This document shows, piece after piece, positions 21,975 through 29,568 of a stretch of DNA of 33,416 bases. Below the pieces are notes generated by a model. It searched no databases, was not told where the DNA came from, and worked only from the letters and a program-made list of their open reading frames with translations. The stretch spans positions 1-33,416 of the forward strand of contig WRJI01000023.1 of NCBI GenBank assembly GCA_009778595.1, in the 5' to 3' direction. Each line of letters opens with the position of its first letter. Within the stretch, counting starts at the first letter, position 1. The translations under genes and the position numbers were made by a program. Source of the DNA: Peptococcaceae bacterium (GTDB taxonomy: Bacteria > Bacillota > Desulfitobacteriia > Desulfitobacteriales > Syntrophobotulaceae).

Positions 21975-23468
21975 CTACCTTGTTACACCCATGGACAAAA
22001 GATTATCGAGCATGCTGTCAATCATGGTCACAAGCCGTGCAGCGGCACTGTAACTCTTTTGGAATCTCATCAGGTTCGTCATTTCTTCATCAAAAGACAC
22101 ACCGGAAACCTGTTCCCGCTGATTGGACGCGTTGGTTAACAGAACCTCCTGCCCTTTTGTCATTCTCTGGGCTTGCTGCACATCCACACCCAACCCGGAG
22201 ATTTGTGAGCGATAGTAATCCATCAACGAACTGGCGTTTCCAACATCACTCCCAATCGTAGCGGGCATAGGATCCAAGCTCGCCCACCCGTTGGCTAGAT
22301 TCGCAATGCGTAAAGCAATCTCATTATCACTGACTGAGACATCGGGATCAATCAAACCTGTGGCAATATTTCCAAGTCCGGCCACACCAAGTAAATCCGG
22401 ATTTAGGGACAGAGACGCCATTGTGAAATCACCTGTTCCCCCATCCGTAAAGAAGGGCAAACCCGGTCCGGGATCTAAGGATGTCAGCCCTTGACCTTCC
22501 ATATGAATACTGTTAACCGCAACTGCCACAGCGTTGACCAATTCATCCATCTGCCGGCGGAACTCCGGAATATAATCATCACGCATATCCAAAGCTGATT
22601 TTAAGCTACCGAATCCGTCTTTCAGTATCAGCGGATCACCGCTTTCCCATTCAGGGTTGGCAAAACCTGTGCCCGCGTCATAAACCAAAATCAGCTTCTT
22701 GGTTTCATTGGCGTCAACTAGAGCTTGGCTTTCATCGTTGATATAGACTTGAAAAACGCCTACTTGGCGATCCGTGAACCGAGGATCTTGAGACTCCGAG
22801 ACCTTAACCGGAACAATCATGGACAATTGATCCACCAACTCGTCACGAATATCTTTCAAATCATTAGGATTATCCCCGCTCACTTCCAAGCGATGAATCT
22901 GCATGTTGAGTTCCCGGATTTGTTCGGCAATTTCATTGATTGTGCGAACATTGGTTTCCACTTTTTTATTCATATCGCCGCTCAGATCATTCAGTTGGGT
23001 GTTTACATGGCGAAAGGTATCGATCAACGTCATAGCTCTTTCTCTCACGACCACACGCGCGCCGCTATTTTGCGGGTTTTCAGCCAACTGACTCCAGGCG
23101 TTCCAGAACTTGTCCAGATCGCCGCTGACACTGAACTGATTAGGTTCATTGACGACCCCTTCCAAGGTCGACATCGCTGTCAAATGACTGCTCCAGTAAG
23201 AATATTTTGAAGATTCGTTCCGCCATTGATTGTCGGTAAACGCATCACGTATGCGAAAAATGGTATTAACGTTTGAGCCGAACCCCACACTCATTGTGCG
23301 TCCCATAGCCTGGAAACGCAGGGGGATTGCCGTCTCAATATTAGCACTCTGACGCGAATACCCAACCGTATTGGCATTGGCGATATTGTGGCCTGTTACA
23401 TTCAGAGCGGTTTGCTGAGACCGTAAAGCGTTGTTCGCAATCTGCAGACCAAAAAATGTTGAATACAT
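21975..23468 (-). CDS. flgK: Flagellar hook-filament junction protein FlgK (HAP1)
   Basis: The first junction protein on the hook. 497 aa with the rod/hook N-terminal signature FGLQIANNALRSQQTALNVTGHNIANANTVGYSRQ, a long helical D1 region (MNKKVETNVRTINEIAEQI, LNMQIHRLEVSG), a variable middle and the C-terminal EEMTNLMRFQKSYSAAARLVTMIDSMLDNLL helix. Exported unfolded by the flagellar type III system with FlgN as chaperone. GGGGGAGA precedes ATG 23468; 17 nt separate it from flgL. Confidence 0.96.
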   Translation of the reverse strand: MYSTFFGLQIANNALRSQQTALNVTGHNIANANTVGYSRQSANIETAIPLRFQAMGRTMSVGFGSNVNTIFRIRDAFTDNQWRNESSKYSYWSSHLTAMSTLEGVVNEPNQFSVSGDLDKFWNAWSQLAENPQNSGARVVVRERAMTLIDTFRHVNTQLNDLSGDMNKKVETNVRTINEIAEQIRELNMQIHRLEVSGDNPNDLKDIRDELVDQLSMIVPVKVSESQDPRFTDRQVGVFQVYINDESQALVDANETKKLILVYDAGTGFANPEWESGDPLILKDGFGSLKSALDMRDDYIPEFRRQMDELVNAVAVAVNSIHMEGQGLTSLDPGPGLPFFTDGGTGDFTMASLSLNPDLLGVAGLGNIATGLIDPDVSVSDNEIALRIANLANGWASLDPMPATIGSDVGNASSLMDYYRSQISGLGVDVQQAQRMTKGQEVLLTNASNQREQVSGVSFDEEMTNLMRFQKSYSAAARLVTMIDSMLDNLLSMGVTR

Positions 23469-23504
23469 CTTTGTCTCCCCCTCTTAATGAATTGATAAGG
23501 CTGT

Positions 23505-23990
23505 TTAAGCGTTCCAATCAACGAGTCCCCGGGAAACCCCGGCATCTGTCGGAGGCTTATTCAAGGTCCCGGGGCTTCCATACATAGGTTTAATATCTCC
23601 GGCAATGCTCTGAACAGAAAAATTTATATAGGTGAGTTGACTGTTAATAAGCTGACTGTTCGTTTCGTTAAGCCCTTGCAGCTCCACCAATTCCTCCCGC
23701 AGACGATTCTTCAAATCTGTTATTTCCATAAGCTCACCAGATGTCATTTGGTTCATTCCATCGGCGTCCGGCGTTGCGAAAGAAGCCGCCCACTGTACGC
23801 GATCGGCTTCAAGTTGATTTGTCTTGCGAATGATCACTTCTTCCTGAGAAACGATCTGATCAACTCTCCGAGTGTCATTGCTCATAAGAGCCTCTTGTTT
23901 ATTTCTTTCCAACTCATTGAGTTGGCTATAAGAATCGAGCTGGTTGCGCAGATTATCCCGGAGAAATGTCATTTCAGTTCTGTTCTGCAT
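23505..23990 (-). CDS. flgN: FlgN-family flagellar export chaperone
   Basis: The chaperone for FlgK and FlgL. 161 aa, mainly two long amphipathic helices (FLRDNLRNQLDSYSQLNELERNKQEALMS and LKNRLREELVELQGLNETNSQLINSQLTYINFSV) with the Asn-rich C-terminal helix usual for the family. The start is ATG 23990 with AAAAGGAG 8 nt upstream; the outer ATG at 24017 is less likely. It sits between flgM and flgK as in most Bacillota. Confidence 0.88.
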   Translation of the reverse strand: MQNRTEMTFLRDNLRNQLDSYSQLNELERNKQEALMSNDTRRVDQIVSQEEVIIRKTNQLEADRVQWAASFATPDADGMNQMTSGELMEITDLKNRLREELVELQGLNETNSQLINSQLTYINFSVQSIAGDIKPMYGSPGTLNKPPTDAGVSRGLVDWNA

Positions 23991-24021
23991 CTGACACACT
24001 CCTTTTTCAATTGTCATTCGT

Positions 24022-24291
24022 TCAGAATCCTAGCATCTTGCGAGCAATGTTGTCACTGTTGATCTCAAACTGACCGCTTTCGATTCTGGCCGTTATCTCT
24101 TGAATCTTCTCTTCTCTTATATCGGGTATTTCTTGAACTTTCTGAAGCATTTTTTGCATCATCTGAGCGTTCCCGGAAACCTTCATCTTGTCCTGTTGTG
24201 GAACACTTTTCGGGGTTTCCAAAGATTGAGCGTTTGTAACATTCTTTGTATTCGCCATCTGATTGATGTTGCTGTAACTGTTGATTTTCAT
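24022..24291 (-). CDS. flgM: Anti-sigma factor FlgM
   Basis: FlgM holds the flagellar sigma factor (SigD/FliA) until the hook is complete, then is exported. 89 aa: a disordered Asn/Gln/Thr-rich N-terminal half and the C-terminal sigma-binding helices REEKIQEITARIESGQFEINSDNIARKML, a strong family pattern. TGAGGTGAG precedes ATG 24291. A SigD-like promoter lies upstream, giving the expected feedback loop. Confidence 0.92.
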   Translation of the reverse strand: MKINSYSNINQMANTKNVTNAQSLETPKSVPQQDKMKVSGNAQMMQKMLQKVQEIPDIREEKIQEITARIESGQFEINSDNIARKMLGF

Positions 24292-24387
24292 AACTCACCT
24301 CAAGATTTTATTATTTAAGTAATTCGGAATTGAGCCGTTATAAATTTTAATGAATTTTTTTGAACTCAGATTCTGAATCTGTAATTA

Positions 24388-24415
24388 TTATCGGCATAAT
24401 TGCGGATTCTCTTGA
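24388..24415 (-). promoter_or_regulatory. SigD (flagellar sigma) promoter of flgM-flgN-flgK-flgL
   Basis: Minus strand GCCGATAA (24395-24388) is an exact flagellar -10 box; TCAA (24415-24412) with a 16-nt gap is a near match to the TAAA -35. The spacer overlaps a perfect dyad GGATTC-AAGA-GAATCC (24419-24404). The leader is about 90 nt. Confidence 0.7.
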
Positions 24416-24584
24416 ATCCAATTTGTTCCAAAATCCGTCTTTAGCTTCGTTTTGTTCGTTTACCCACATGTCAATAAAAAACGATCCTTATTAACGTTAC
24501 AAATATTTTTTAGATAATGTAAGATACTATAACCAGTTGGCGCGTAAGCATGCAGACGAATAAATTTGGCACGAGGCACACAGT
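24416..24584. other. Rest of the flgM/motA divergent intergenic region
   Basis: AT-rich, no ORF. TTACAA (24498 area), 17 nt, TAAGAT (24520 area) is a weak candidate promoter for motA; GAGG before ATG 24585 is the ribosome site. Nothing else is recognised. Confidence 0.3.
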
Positions 24585-25367
24585 ATGGATCTCTCGACAA
24601 TCATTGGTTTGATTCTTGGTCTCATTGGGCTCATTGGCGGCTTTATGCTGGAAGGTGGGCATATGGGCGCCCTTTGGGGATTATCAGCCTTCTGCATTGT
24701 CTTGGGCGGCACCATGGGTGCTACCATCATCGGGATGCCTTTTGAACAGCTGAAAAGCATTCCCAAATGGTTCGTCATAGCTTTCAGCAACAAATCCTTG
24801 GACGGGGAAACCATGTACAACACCTTGGTCCGTTTCTCCGAAAAAGCCCGTCAAGAAGGATTGCTAAGTTTGGAAACAGATCTCGATGAAGTCGAGGATT
24901 CATTTTTGCGCCAAGGTATGCAATTGATCATTGACGGTGCCGACCCCGACATCACCCGCAGTATTTTGGAAGCCGGCCAAACCGTTCAGGAGAGTCGCCA
25001 CAAAGTTGGAATCGGTTTTTTTGAGGCCGCCGGCGGCTATTCGCCTACGATGGGCATTATCGGTACCGTTATGGGATTGATCCACGTCTTGGGAAATCTG
25101 AGTGACGCCGACAAACTCGCCTCATCCATTGCCGCAGCTTTTATCGCCACCCTTTATGGTGTTTCTTTTGCCAATGTCCTCTTTTTACCCTTAGCCAGCA
25201 AACTCAAAATCAGAGATAAGACCGAAACCCACATCAAAGACATGATTCTCGACGGAATTATCTCCATACAATCCGGTGAAAATCCTTCCATCCTGAAAGA
25301 AAAACTCAAAACCCATCTCGGTTTTACTCCCGCAGAAGATAAAACCGCCGAATCTCAAATCAGATGA
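24585..25367 (+). CDS. motA: Flagellar motor stator protein MotA
   Basis: One of the two stator proteins that convert ion flow to rotation. 260 aa; four hydrophobic segments at about residues 4-22, 29-50, 150-172 and 178-203. The cytoplasmic loop contains the charged stretch RQEGLLSLE (R89, E97) that meets FliG, and SPTMGIIGTVMGLIHVLGN is the MotA/ExbB signature at helix 3. The pair with motB starts a divergent unit opposite flgM. Confidence 0.95.
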   Translation: MDLSTIIGLILGLIGLIGGFMLEGGHMGALWGLSAFCIVLGGTMGATIIGMPFEQLKSIPKWFVIAFSNKSLDGETMYNTLVRFSEKARQEGLLSLETDLDEVEDSFLRQGMQLIIDGADPDITRSILEAGQTVQESRHKVGIGFFEAAGGYSPTMGIIGTVMGLIHVLGNLSDADKLASSIAAAFIATLYGVSFANVLFLPLASKLKIRDKTETHIKDMILDGIISIQSGENPSILKEKLKTHLGFTPAEDKTAESQIR

Positions 25368-25393
25368 ATCCAGACAAAAAGCGAGGATCTTGA

Positions 25394-26143
25394 ATGGCAA
25401 GAAAAAAAGCTGCCGACAATCACGAGAATCATGAACGCTGGCTCATAACTTACTCTGATCTCATAACGTTATTAATGGTTTTTTTCGTCGTGATGTATTC
25501 CATGAGCAAGGTTGACGCCTACAAATTCCAAGCCATGGCTGAAGCTCTTAGCATCTCATTAGGTGGTTCTCAGATGGATATAGCTCAACATCCGCAAGGT
25601 CCCTCTTTTATCGAAGAAGGGGGTCCGGAATCCTCGGCTTCACTGGAACAAACCAGCATTGAAACCCTTAAAGCCAAGCTCGACGCCTATGCTCAAGATA
25701 ACGCTATCAGTACCAGGTTTGTCGCCGATATTGAAGAACGGGGTCTTGTCATCAGCATCCAGGAAACCTTACTCTTCGAAAGCGGATCCGATATCCTCAA
25801 CGCCCAGGCTCGTACGATCTTAGGTCAAATCAGCGAGTTTCTTGCGACCATGCCCAATTATATCCGGGTGGAAGGCCATACTGACAACCTCCCTATAAAC
25901 TCTGGCCGGTTCCCCAGCAACTGGGAATTGTCGGTTATGCGCGCCAGCAATGTTATCCATATTCTTCGTACCGAAGGCGTAAGTACCCTGCGATTATCCG
26001 CCGTGGGCTACAGCGAATATCGCCCTCTCACCAGCAACGACACCAGCGAAGGACGCGCCCGCAACCGTCGGGTTGATCTGGTGATTCTGCGATCAACGTA
26101 TAATCCCGCTGAATCCGGCGACACCACCATAAATAGAGGCTAG
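25394..26143 (+). CDS. motB: Flagellar motor stator protein MotB
   Basis: The peptidoglycan-anchored stator partner. 249 aa: short basic N-terminus, a single helix WLITYSDLITLLMVFFVVMYSM with the ion-carrying D22, a linker, then an OmpA-like peptidoglycan-binding domain (VEGHTDNLPI...SNWELSVMRASNVIHIL...GYSEYRPL...RARNRRVDLVIL). Whether protons or sodium drive it cannot be told. 26 nt after motA. Confidence 0.95.
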   Translation: MARKKAADNHENHERWLITYSDLITLLMVFFVVMYSMSKVDAYKFQAMAEALSISLGGSQMDIAQHPQGPSFIEEGGPESSASLEQTSIETLKAKLDAYAQDNAISTRFVADIEERGLVISIQETLLFESGSDILNAQARTILGQISEFLATMPNYIRVEGHTDNLPINSGRFPSNWELSVMRASNVIHILRTEGVSTLRLSAVGYSEYRPLTSNDTSEGRARNRRVDLVILRSTYNPAESGDTTINRG

Positions 26144-26148
26144 TCCTC

Positions 26149-26176
26149 CGACCTCTCGAATCACGACCTCTCGAAT
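26149..26176 (+). repeat. 15-bp-period duplication before yaaR
   Basis: CGACCTCTCGAAT occurs at 26149-26161 and 26164-26176, exactly 15 nt apart, immediately before the AAGGAG ribosome site of yaaR. Confidence 0.75.
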
Positions 26177-26190
26177 TAAGGAGTGGTAAT

Positions 26191-26625
26191 ATGCGTGTTA
26201 ATCCCACAGAACAGAGTCCCTCTGTCGGATCGGCCGGTGTGGCCGCTTCTGATAAAAGCCGGATTGATTTTAGCACCATGCTGACAAAAACCCAAAAACT
26301 GCAGCAGCAAGATCTTGGCTATTTCCTCACACAACTTGATGAGCAAGGCCAAAAACTTGCCAAATCTTTGACCCCAAAAGATCTGCTTAAGTTCAAAAGC
26401 ATGATTCAGACTTTTTTGCAATCCACCTTCGGACAAAGCCGACAGATGCAGGAAGAATCCAGCTGGGATTTTCGTGGTCAGCCCAGAGTTATGGCCCGGG
26501 TCACGAAGATTAATCAGACTTTAGAAGAATTGGGCCGGGAGGTTCTTTCAAATCAAGCCGAACCCATGGAGATTCTCAACAAAATCGATGAAATCAAAGG
26601 CCTGATTATCGATATCTTTGGTTAG
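26191..26625 (+). CDS. yaaR: YaaR-family protein (DUF327)
   Basis: 144 aa with the YaaR/DUF327 plan: a variable start, FSTMLTKTQKLQQQDLGYFLTQLDEQGQKLAKSLTPKDLLKFKSMIQTFLQ, then a FRGQPRVMARVTKINQTLEELGREVL stretch and a C-terminal helix. Members are often encoded near flagellar or sporulation genes; the function is unknown. AAGGAG 7 nt before ATG 26191. Confidence 0.8.
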   Translation: MRVNPTEQSPSVGSAGVAASDKSRIDFSTMLTKTQKLQQQDLGYFLTQLDEQGQKLAKSLTPKDLLKFKSMIQTFLQSTFGQSRQMQEESSWDFRGQPRVMARVTKINQTLEELGREVLSNQAEPMEILNKIDEIKGLIIDIFG

Positions 26626-26682
26626 TACCCCGCCAAGCCCGCGATAGAATGATTAGCGAGTCATAAAGAAGGAGGAAGAAGG

Positions 26683-27498
26683 ATGGCGCGAAAATACATC
26701 AACCTGAATCCAGTCACATCATTTGAACAATTTAAAGATGTTTACAAACAAATCAGCGATCTGGATTTGAATTTTTATAAAGAAGCGCAAATGAAACGTC
26801 GAATACACAATTTCATGCTAAACAATGGTTTTCATGACAACTACACAGATTTTTTGGACAACCTCAACGTCAATGAAACTCTTTTCGATTCGTTTTTCAA
26901 ACATCTGACCATCAATGTTACCCAATTCTTCCGTGACACCGGGCATTGGGACTCTTTCATCAACAAAATAGTTCCTGATTTGATGAAGTCCCGAAAAACC
27001 CTGAAGCTTTGGAGTGCCGGTTGTTCGAGCGGGCAGGAACCCTATACCCTTGCGATGATTTTTGCCGAGCATTTCCCGGATGTCAACTATACCATTTTGG
27101 CCACTGATATTGATAATAAAGTCTTGGTGCAGGCCAAAGCAGGTGTATACACCTCACGCGACTTCGCTACGCCACAACCAAATTTGGTTGAGAAATATAT
27201 GACTCAAAAAAGTGGAGATACTTACGAAGTCAAGGATATCCTGCGCCGATCCATTTCTTTCAGATCCCACAATTTACTCATAGATGATTTCCCTACGAAT
27301 ATGGATTTTATCGCTTGCCGCAATGTGGTTATCTATTTTACCGAAGAAGCTAAATCCGATCTTTATCGAAAATTCGTTCAAGCTTTATCCCCGGAAGGCG
27401 TGCTCTTCACAGGGAGCACTGAGCATATTTTTGGGGCTGCGGAAATCGGCTTGAAATCAAAAACACCGTTTTTTTATTACCGGGCGGCCCCTGTCTAA
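26683..27498 (+). CDS. cheR: Chemotaxis protein methyltransferase CheR
   Basis: Methylates glutamates on chemoreceptors with S-adenosylmethionine, setting adaptation. 271 aa: helical N-terminal domain (QMKRRIHNFMLNNGF), LTINVTQFFRDTGHW, the SAM pocket LKLWSAGCSSGQEPYTLAM (about 107-125), ATDIDN, then NMDFIACRNVVIYF and FTGSTEH. GGAGG sits just before ATG 26683. The stop TAA is the start of a hairpin repeat. No receptor genes are nearby. Confidence 0.95.
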   Translation: MARKYINLNPVTSFEQFKDVYKQISDLDLNFYKEAQMKRRIHNFMLNNGFHDNYTDFLDNLNVNETLFDSFFKHLTINVTQFFRDTGHWDSFINKIVPDLMKSRKTLKLWSAGCSSGQEPYTLAMIFAEHFPDVNYTILATDIDNKVLVQAKAGVYTSRDFATPQPNLVEKYMTQKSGDTYEVKDILRRSISFRSHNLLIDDFPTNMDFIACRNVVIYFTEEAKSDLYRKFVQALSPEGVLFTGSTEHIFGAAEIGLKSKTPFFYYRAAPV

Positions 27499-27516
27499 CG
27501 CGGGCTACGCGGGCAA
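27495..27516 (+). repeat. Isolated hairpin-repeat end with an inverted arm
   Basis: CTAACGCGGGCTACGCGGGC (27495-27514) then AAGG. The second arm reads GCGGGC where all other copies have GCCCGC, so the hairpin cannot form. No heptamers follow. Its TAA is the cheR stop. Confidence 0.75.
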
Positions 27517-27626
27517 GGCTTCTTGCTGTTGAAATGCGGGAGTATCTCTTTGGCTCGCTTAAGGTCCTTCTTCGAATCGAAATGAGTACTTTCGACGTTG
27601 CGCAGATGAACACAGCTAATTTGCAC
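27495..27626 (-). pseudogene. 43-codon in-frame extension after the AlbA_2 gene
   Basis: Directly after the TGA (27629-27627) of the upstream minus gene, GTG 27626 begins a 43-codon stretch in the same frame, ending at TAG 27497-27495 inside the hairpin repeat. The peptide (VQISCVHLRNVESTHFDSKK..., ending in PRSPR) looks coding. It may be an old C-terminal part cut off by a nonsense change, or a tiny separate gene; no clear ribosome site is seen. The rest of the 27517-27626 gap holds nothing else. Confidence 0.3.
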
Positions 27627-29060
27627 TCATTGTGGTTTACTTTCCTTCACGACCCAAAAGCCGTTCATTTTCGAGCCTTCGCGTCTCAGTAGTCCGCTTT
27701 TTTGTAATGCCGCAAACGCTTCTTGCACGGCACTCCTTGAGTATCCGCTGGCAGTAACAATATCTTTTTGTGTCATGTTTGGATTTTTACGCAAACGCTC
27801 TAAAATCAAAGTCTGAATCAAAGCCTTCTTTTTTTCAGGCTTTGTTTGAGCTTTGTTTTGCGCTTTCCTTGTTTCGGCATCGAATGAATACGAATCATCA
27901 AGCGGAACAGTAGTACGAAAAACATCTCCATCCAGTAATTCCGGGTCAGCGCCGGAGTAAAGACGGCTATAAGCAAAAAGATTTTTCACGCCGGAACCAA
28001 GCTCGTCGGCATAGTTTATATTTCGGAAAAAAGATGCTATTTTGGGGTTTTTGGGGTTGGGTTCAAGGTTTTGCGGCGTTATCGCTAATCCGTGAACCGC
28101 TCGGTTGGCGTTTTCCGTATACATCTTATCCTTTTCAATGACAAACCGGGCGTAATGCGCCGCAGTGAATTCTCTGTGGATCAGCGTGTTTGAAATGACT
28201 TCACGGGCTATAGTATCGCGGAGGCTCATCCTCGTGTCACCTTCAAGGTGAAACTTATCCCATAGATGCTTTTTCGCAAATCCCATCAAAAGCTCATAGC
28301 TGTCAATCAAATTGGTTTCAATAATCAAGCGGTCATCATAGCGGTCAAGATTGACTTTGCGCAGCAAGGCGTCGGTTCTGTATGTCGGACAGATATCTTT
28401 TATGACATGGTCTCTGCCAAGCAGCAAGACCGCCGCAAGGTTATATCCTGTTTTCTCCGTTTCAGCGTCAACTCCGATTAACCCCGCACTCTGTAAAAGC
28501 TCCGAATCGGACAATTTCATCCACGGATGGTCTTTGCTGCGAATTAAAGCCATCTGACGAATTTTCGGCAGCATATCAAGCCGCAAATCTTCGTCTTTTA
28601 CATAAGGGTAGACTTTCTTTTCGGTGAAAATCTTCTGTTTGCGGATATACATTTGGGCAATTTGACCTGTCGCTGTTACTTTGACATCCGAATCGCCAAC
28701 GCGGTCGTATACAGTCTTTTTATGGGAGTGAACCTCTGAAGACTGCGGAATATGAATGTGAATGATATGCTTCCCCCCCACCACCATTTCTACCGGGTCA
28801 AGATAAACAGTCGGGCTGATGTTTTCCGGGTTACCTATCGTGCTGATAAAATTTTTAATCATCCCGGTAACGGCTTTGGGAGGAATACCGCAAACCTCGC
28901 CGTTATCGTGAACACCCAAATACAAATCGCCGCCAAAGCGGTTCAGAAATGAGCAGACGGTATCGTAGGTATCCGGGCAGATGCCGCCCTTACTTTCTTT
29001 AAATTCAATAACGATGTTTTCACCGCGCTCCTGAGCTTTTCTAAATCCGTTAATGTCCAT
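27627..29060 (-). CDS. AlbA_2 / HATPase_c_4 transcriptional-regulator-like protein
   Basis: A 477-aa protein of the Schlafen-related 'AAA-4' type. Residues of about 10-120 form an AlbA_2 domain (IVIEFKESKGG, SFLNRFGGDLYLGVHDNGEVCGI). About 300-400 form a RecG-C/HATPase_c_4-like region (REVISNTLIHREFTAAHYARFVIEKDKMYTENA... GSGVKNLFAYSRLY). A C-terminal winged helix follows at about 415-470 (MTQKDIVTASGYSRSAVQEAFAALQKSGLL). Such proteins are common next to restriction or defence genes; the exact function is unknown. GAGGAGG precedes ATG 29060. It overlaps the Xre gene by 11 nt. Confidence 0.87.
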   Translation of the reverse strand: MDINGFRKAQERGENIVIEFKESKGGICPDTYDTVCSFLNRFGGDLYLGVHDNGEVCGIPPKAVTGMIKNFISTIGNPENISPTVYLDPVEMVVGGKHIIHIHIPQSSEVHSHKKTVYDRVGDSDVKVTATGQIAQMYIRKQKIFTEKKVYPYVKDEDLRLDMLPKIRQMALIRSKDHPWMKLSDSELLQSAGLIGVDAETEKTGYNLAAVLLLGRDHVIKDICPTYRTDALLRKVNLDRYDDRLIIETNLIDSYELLMGFAKKHLWDKFHLEGDTRMSLRDTIAREVISNTLIHREFTAAHYARFVIEKDKMYTENANRAVHGLAITPQNLEPNPKNPKIASFFRNINYADELGSGVKNLFAYSRLYSGADPELLDGDVFRTTVPLDDSYSFDAETRKAQNKAQTKPEKKKALIQTLILERLRKNPNMTQKDIVTASGYSRSAVQEAFAALQKSGLLRREGSKMNGFWVVKESKPQ

Positions 29061-29283
29061 CGGTCGTTTCCTCCTCTGTCGGTTTCGGTAGTATCTCCAT
29101 AATATCGTCCATCGTGCAATCCAGTACACGGCATATTTTAATAAGGATATCCACGCTTACATTTTCGCCGCGCCCTATTTTTGCAATAGATGAGCCGCTG
29201 ACACCGGCTGCCGCCGCAAGCTCACCCTTTTTCATATTTTTATCAATCAGCAGCTTGAACAACTTATTATAATTGGCATCCAT
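29050..29283 (-). CDS. Xre-family (Cro/C1-type) HTH regulator
   Basis: 77 aa with one helix-turn-helix: NYNKLFKLLIDKNMKKGELAAAAGVSGSSIAKIGRGENVSVDILIKICRVLDCTMDDIMEI, typical of small Xre/HTH_26 repressors. It leads the two-gene unit with the AlbA_2 protein and probably regulates it and the divergent promoter. GGAGG lies about 10 nt before ATG 29283. Confidence 0.92.
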   Translation of the reverse strand: MDANYNKLFKLLIDKNMKKGELAAAAGVSGSSIAKIGRGENVSVDILIKICRVLDCTMDDIMEILPKPTEEETTDGH

Positions 29284-29306
29284 GTTCCTGCACCTCCGTC
29301 AAAATC

Positions 29307-29441
29307 GTTACCGTTTTAGGATACCACATTCAAACGAAAAATCAAGCACAATTATGCGAGAACGAGAAGATATGTTTTTATTTACCTTTAAATATGGTTA
29401 ATAATGTGCTATAATGATTTCGCATAAATAATCGCGGTAAC
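29307..29441. promoter_or_regulatory. Divergent promoters with possible Xre half-sites
   Basis: Minus: TTGATT (29345-29340), 16 nt, TATCCT (29323-29318) with TGG before it, serving xre. Plus: TTTAAA (29387-29392), 17 nt, TATAAT (29410-29415), facing the short ORF at 29455. GTTACCG (29307-29313) and CGGTAAC (29435-29441) are inverted copies just downstream of each promoter and are candidate operator halves. Confidence 0.55.
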
Positions 29442-29454
29442 AGAGTGTGATAGA

Positions 29455-29568
29455 ATGGCTTTAAGCGGCAAAAACGAACTGGAACGGTTCACTGATAAAA
29501 TCGGTTACAATAAAATCTGGCCGGCTATTGTTGAATGCTTCTCAGTAGCGTATAGCTTAGTTAAATAG
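29455..29568 (+). pseudogene. 37-codon 5' remnant or small ORF behind a strong promoter
   Basis: ATG 29455 opens 37 codons (starts MALSGKNELERFTDKIGYNK) to TAG 29566-29568, overlapping the end of hsdS on the other strand by 12 nt. A good -10 box lies 40 nt upstream. It looks like the front of a lost gene, or a small protein gene divergent from xre. Not recognised. Confidence 0.35.
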
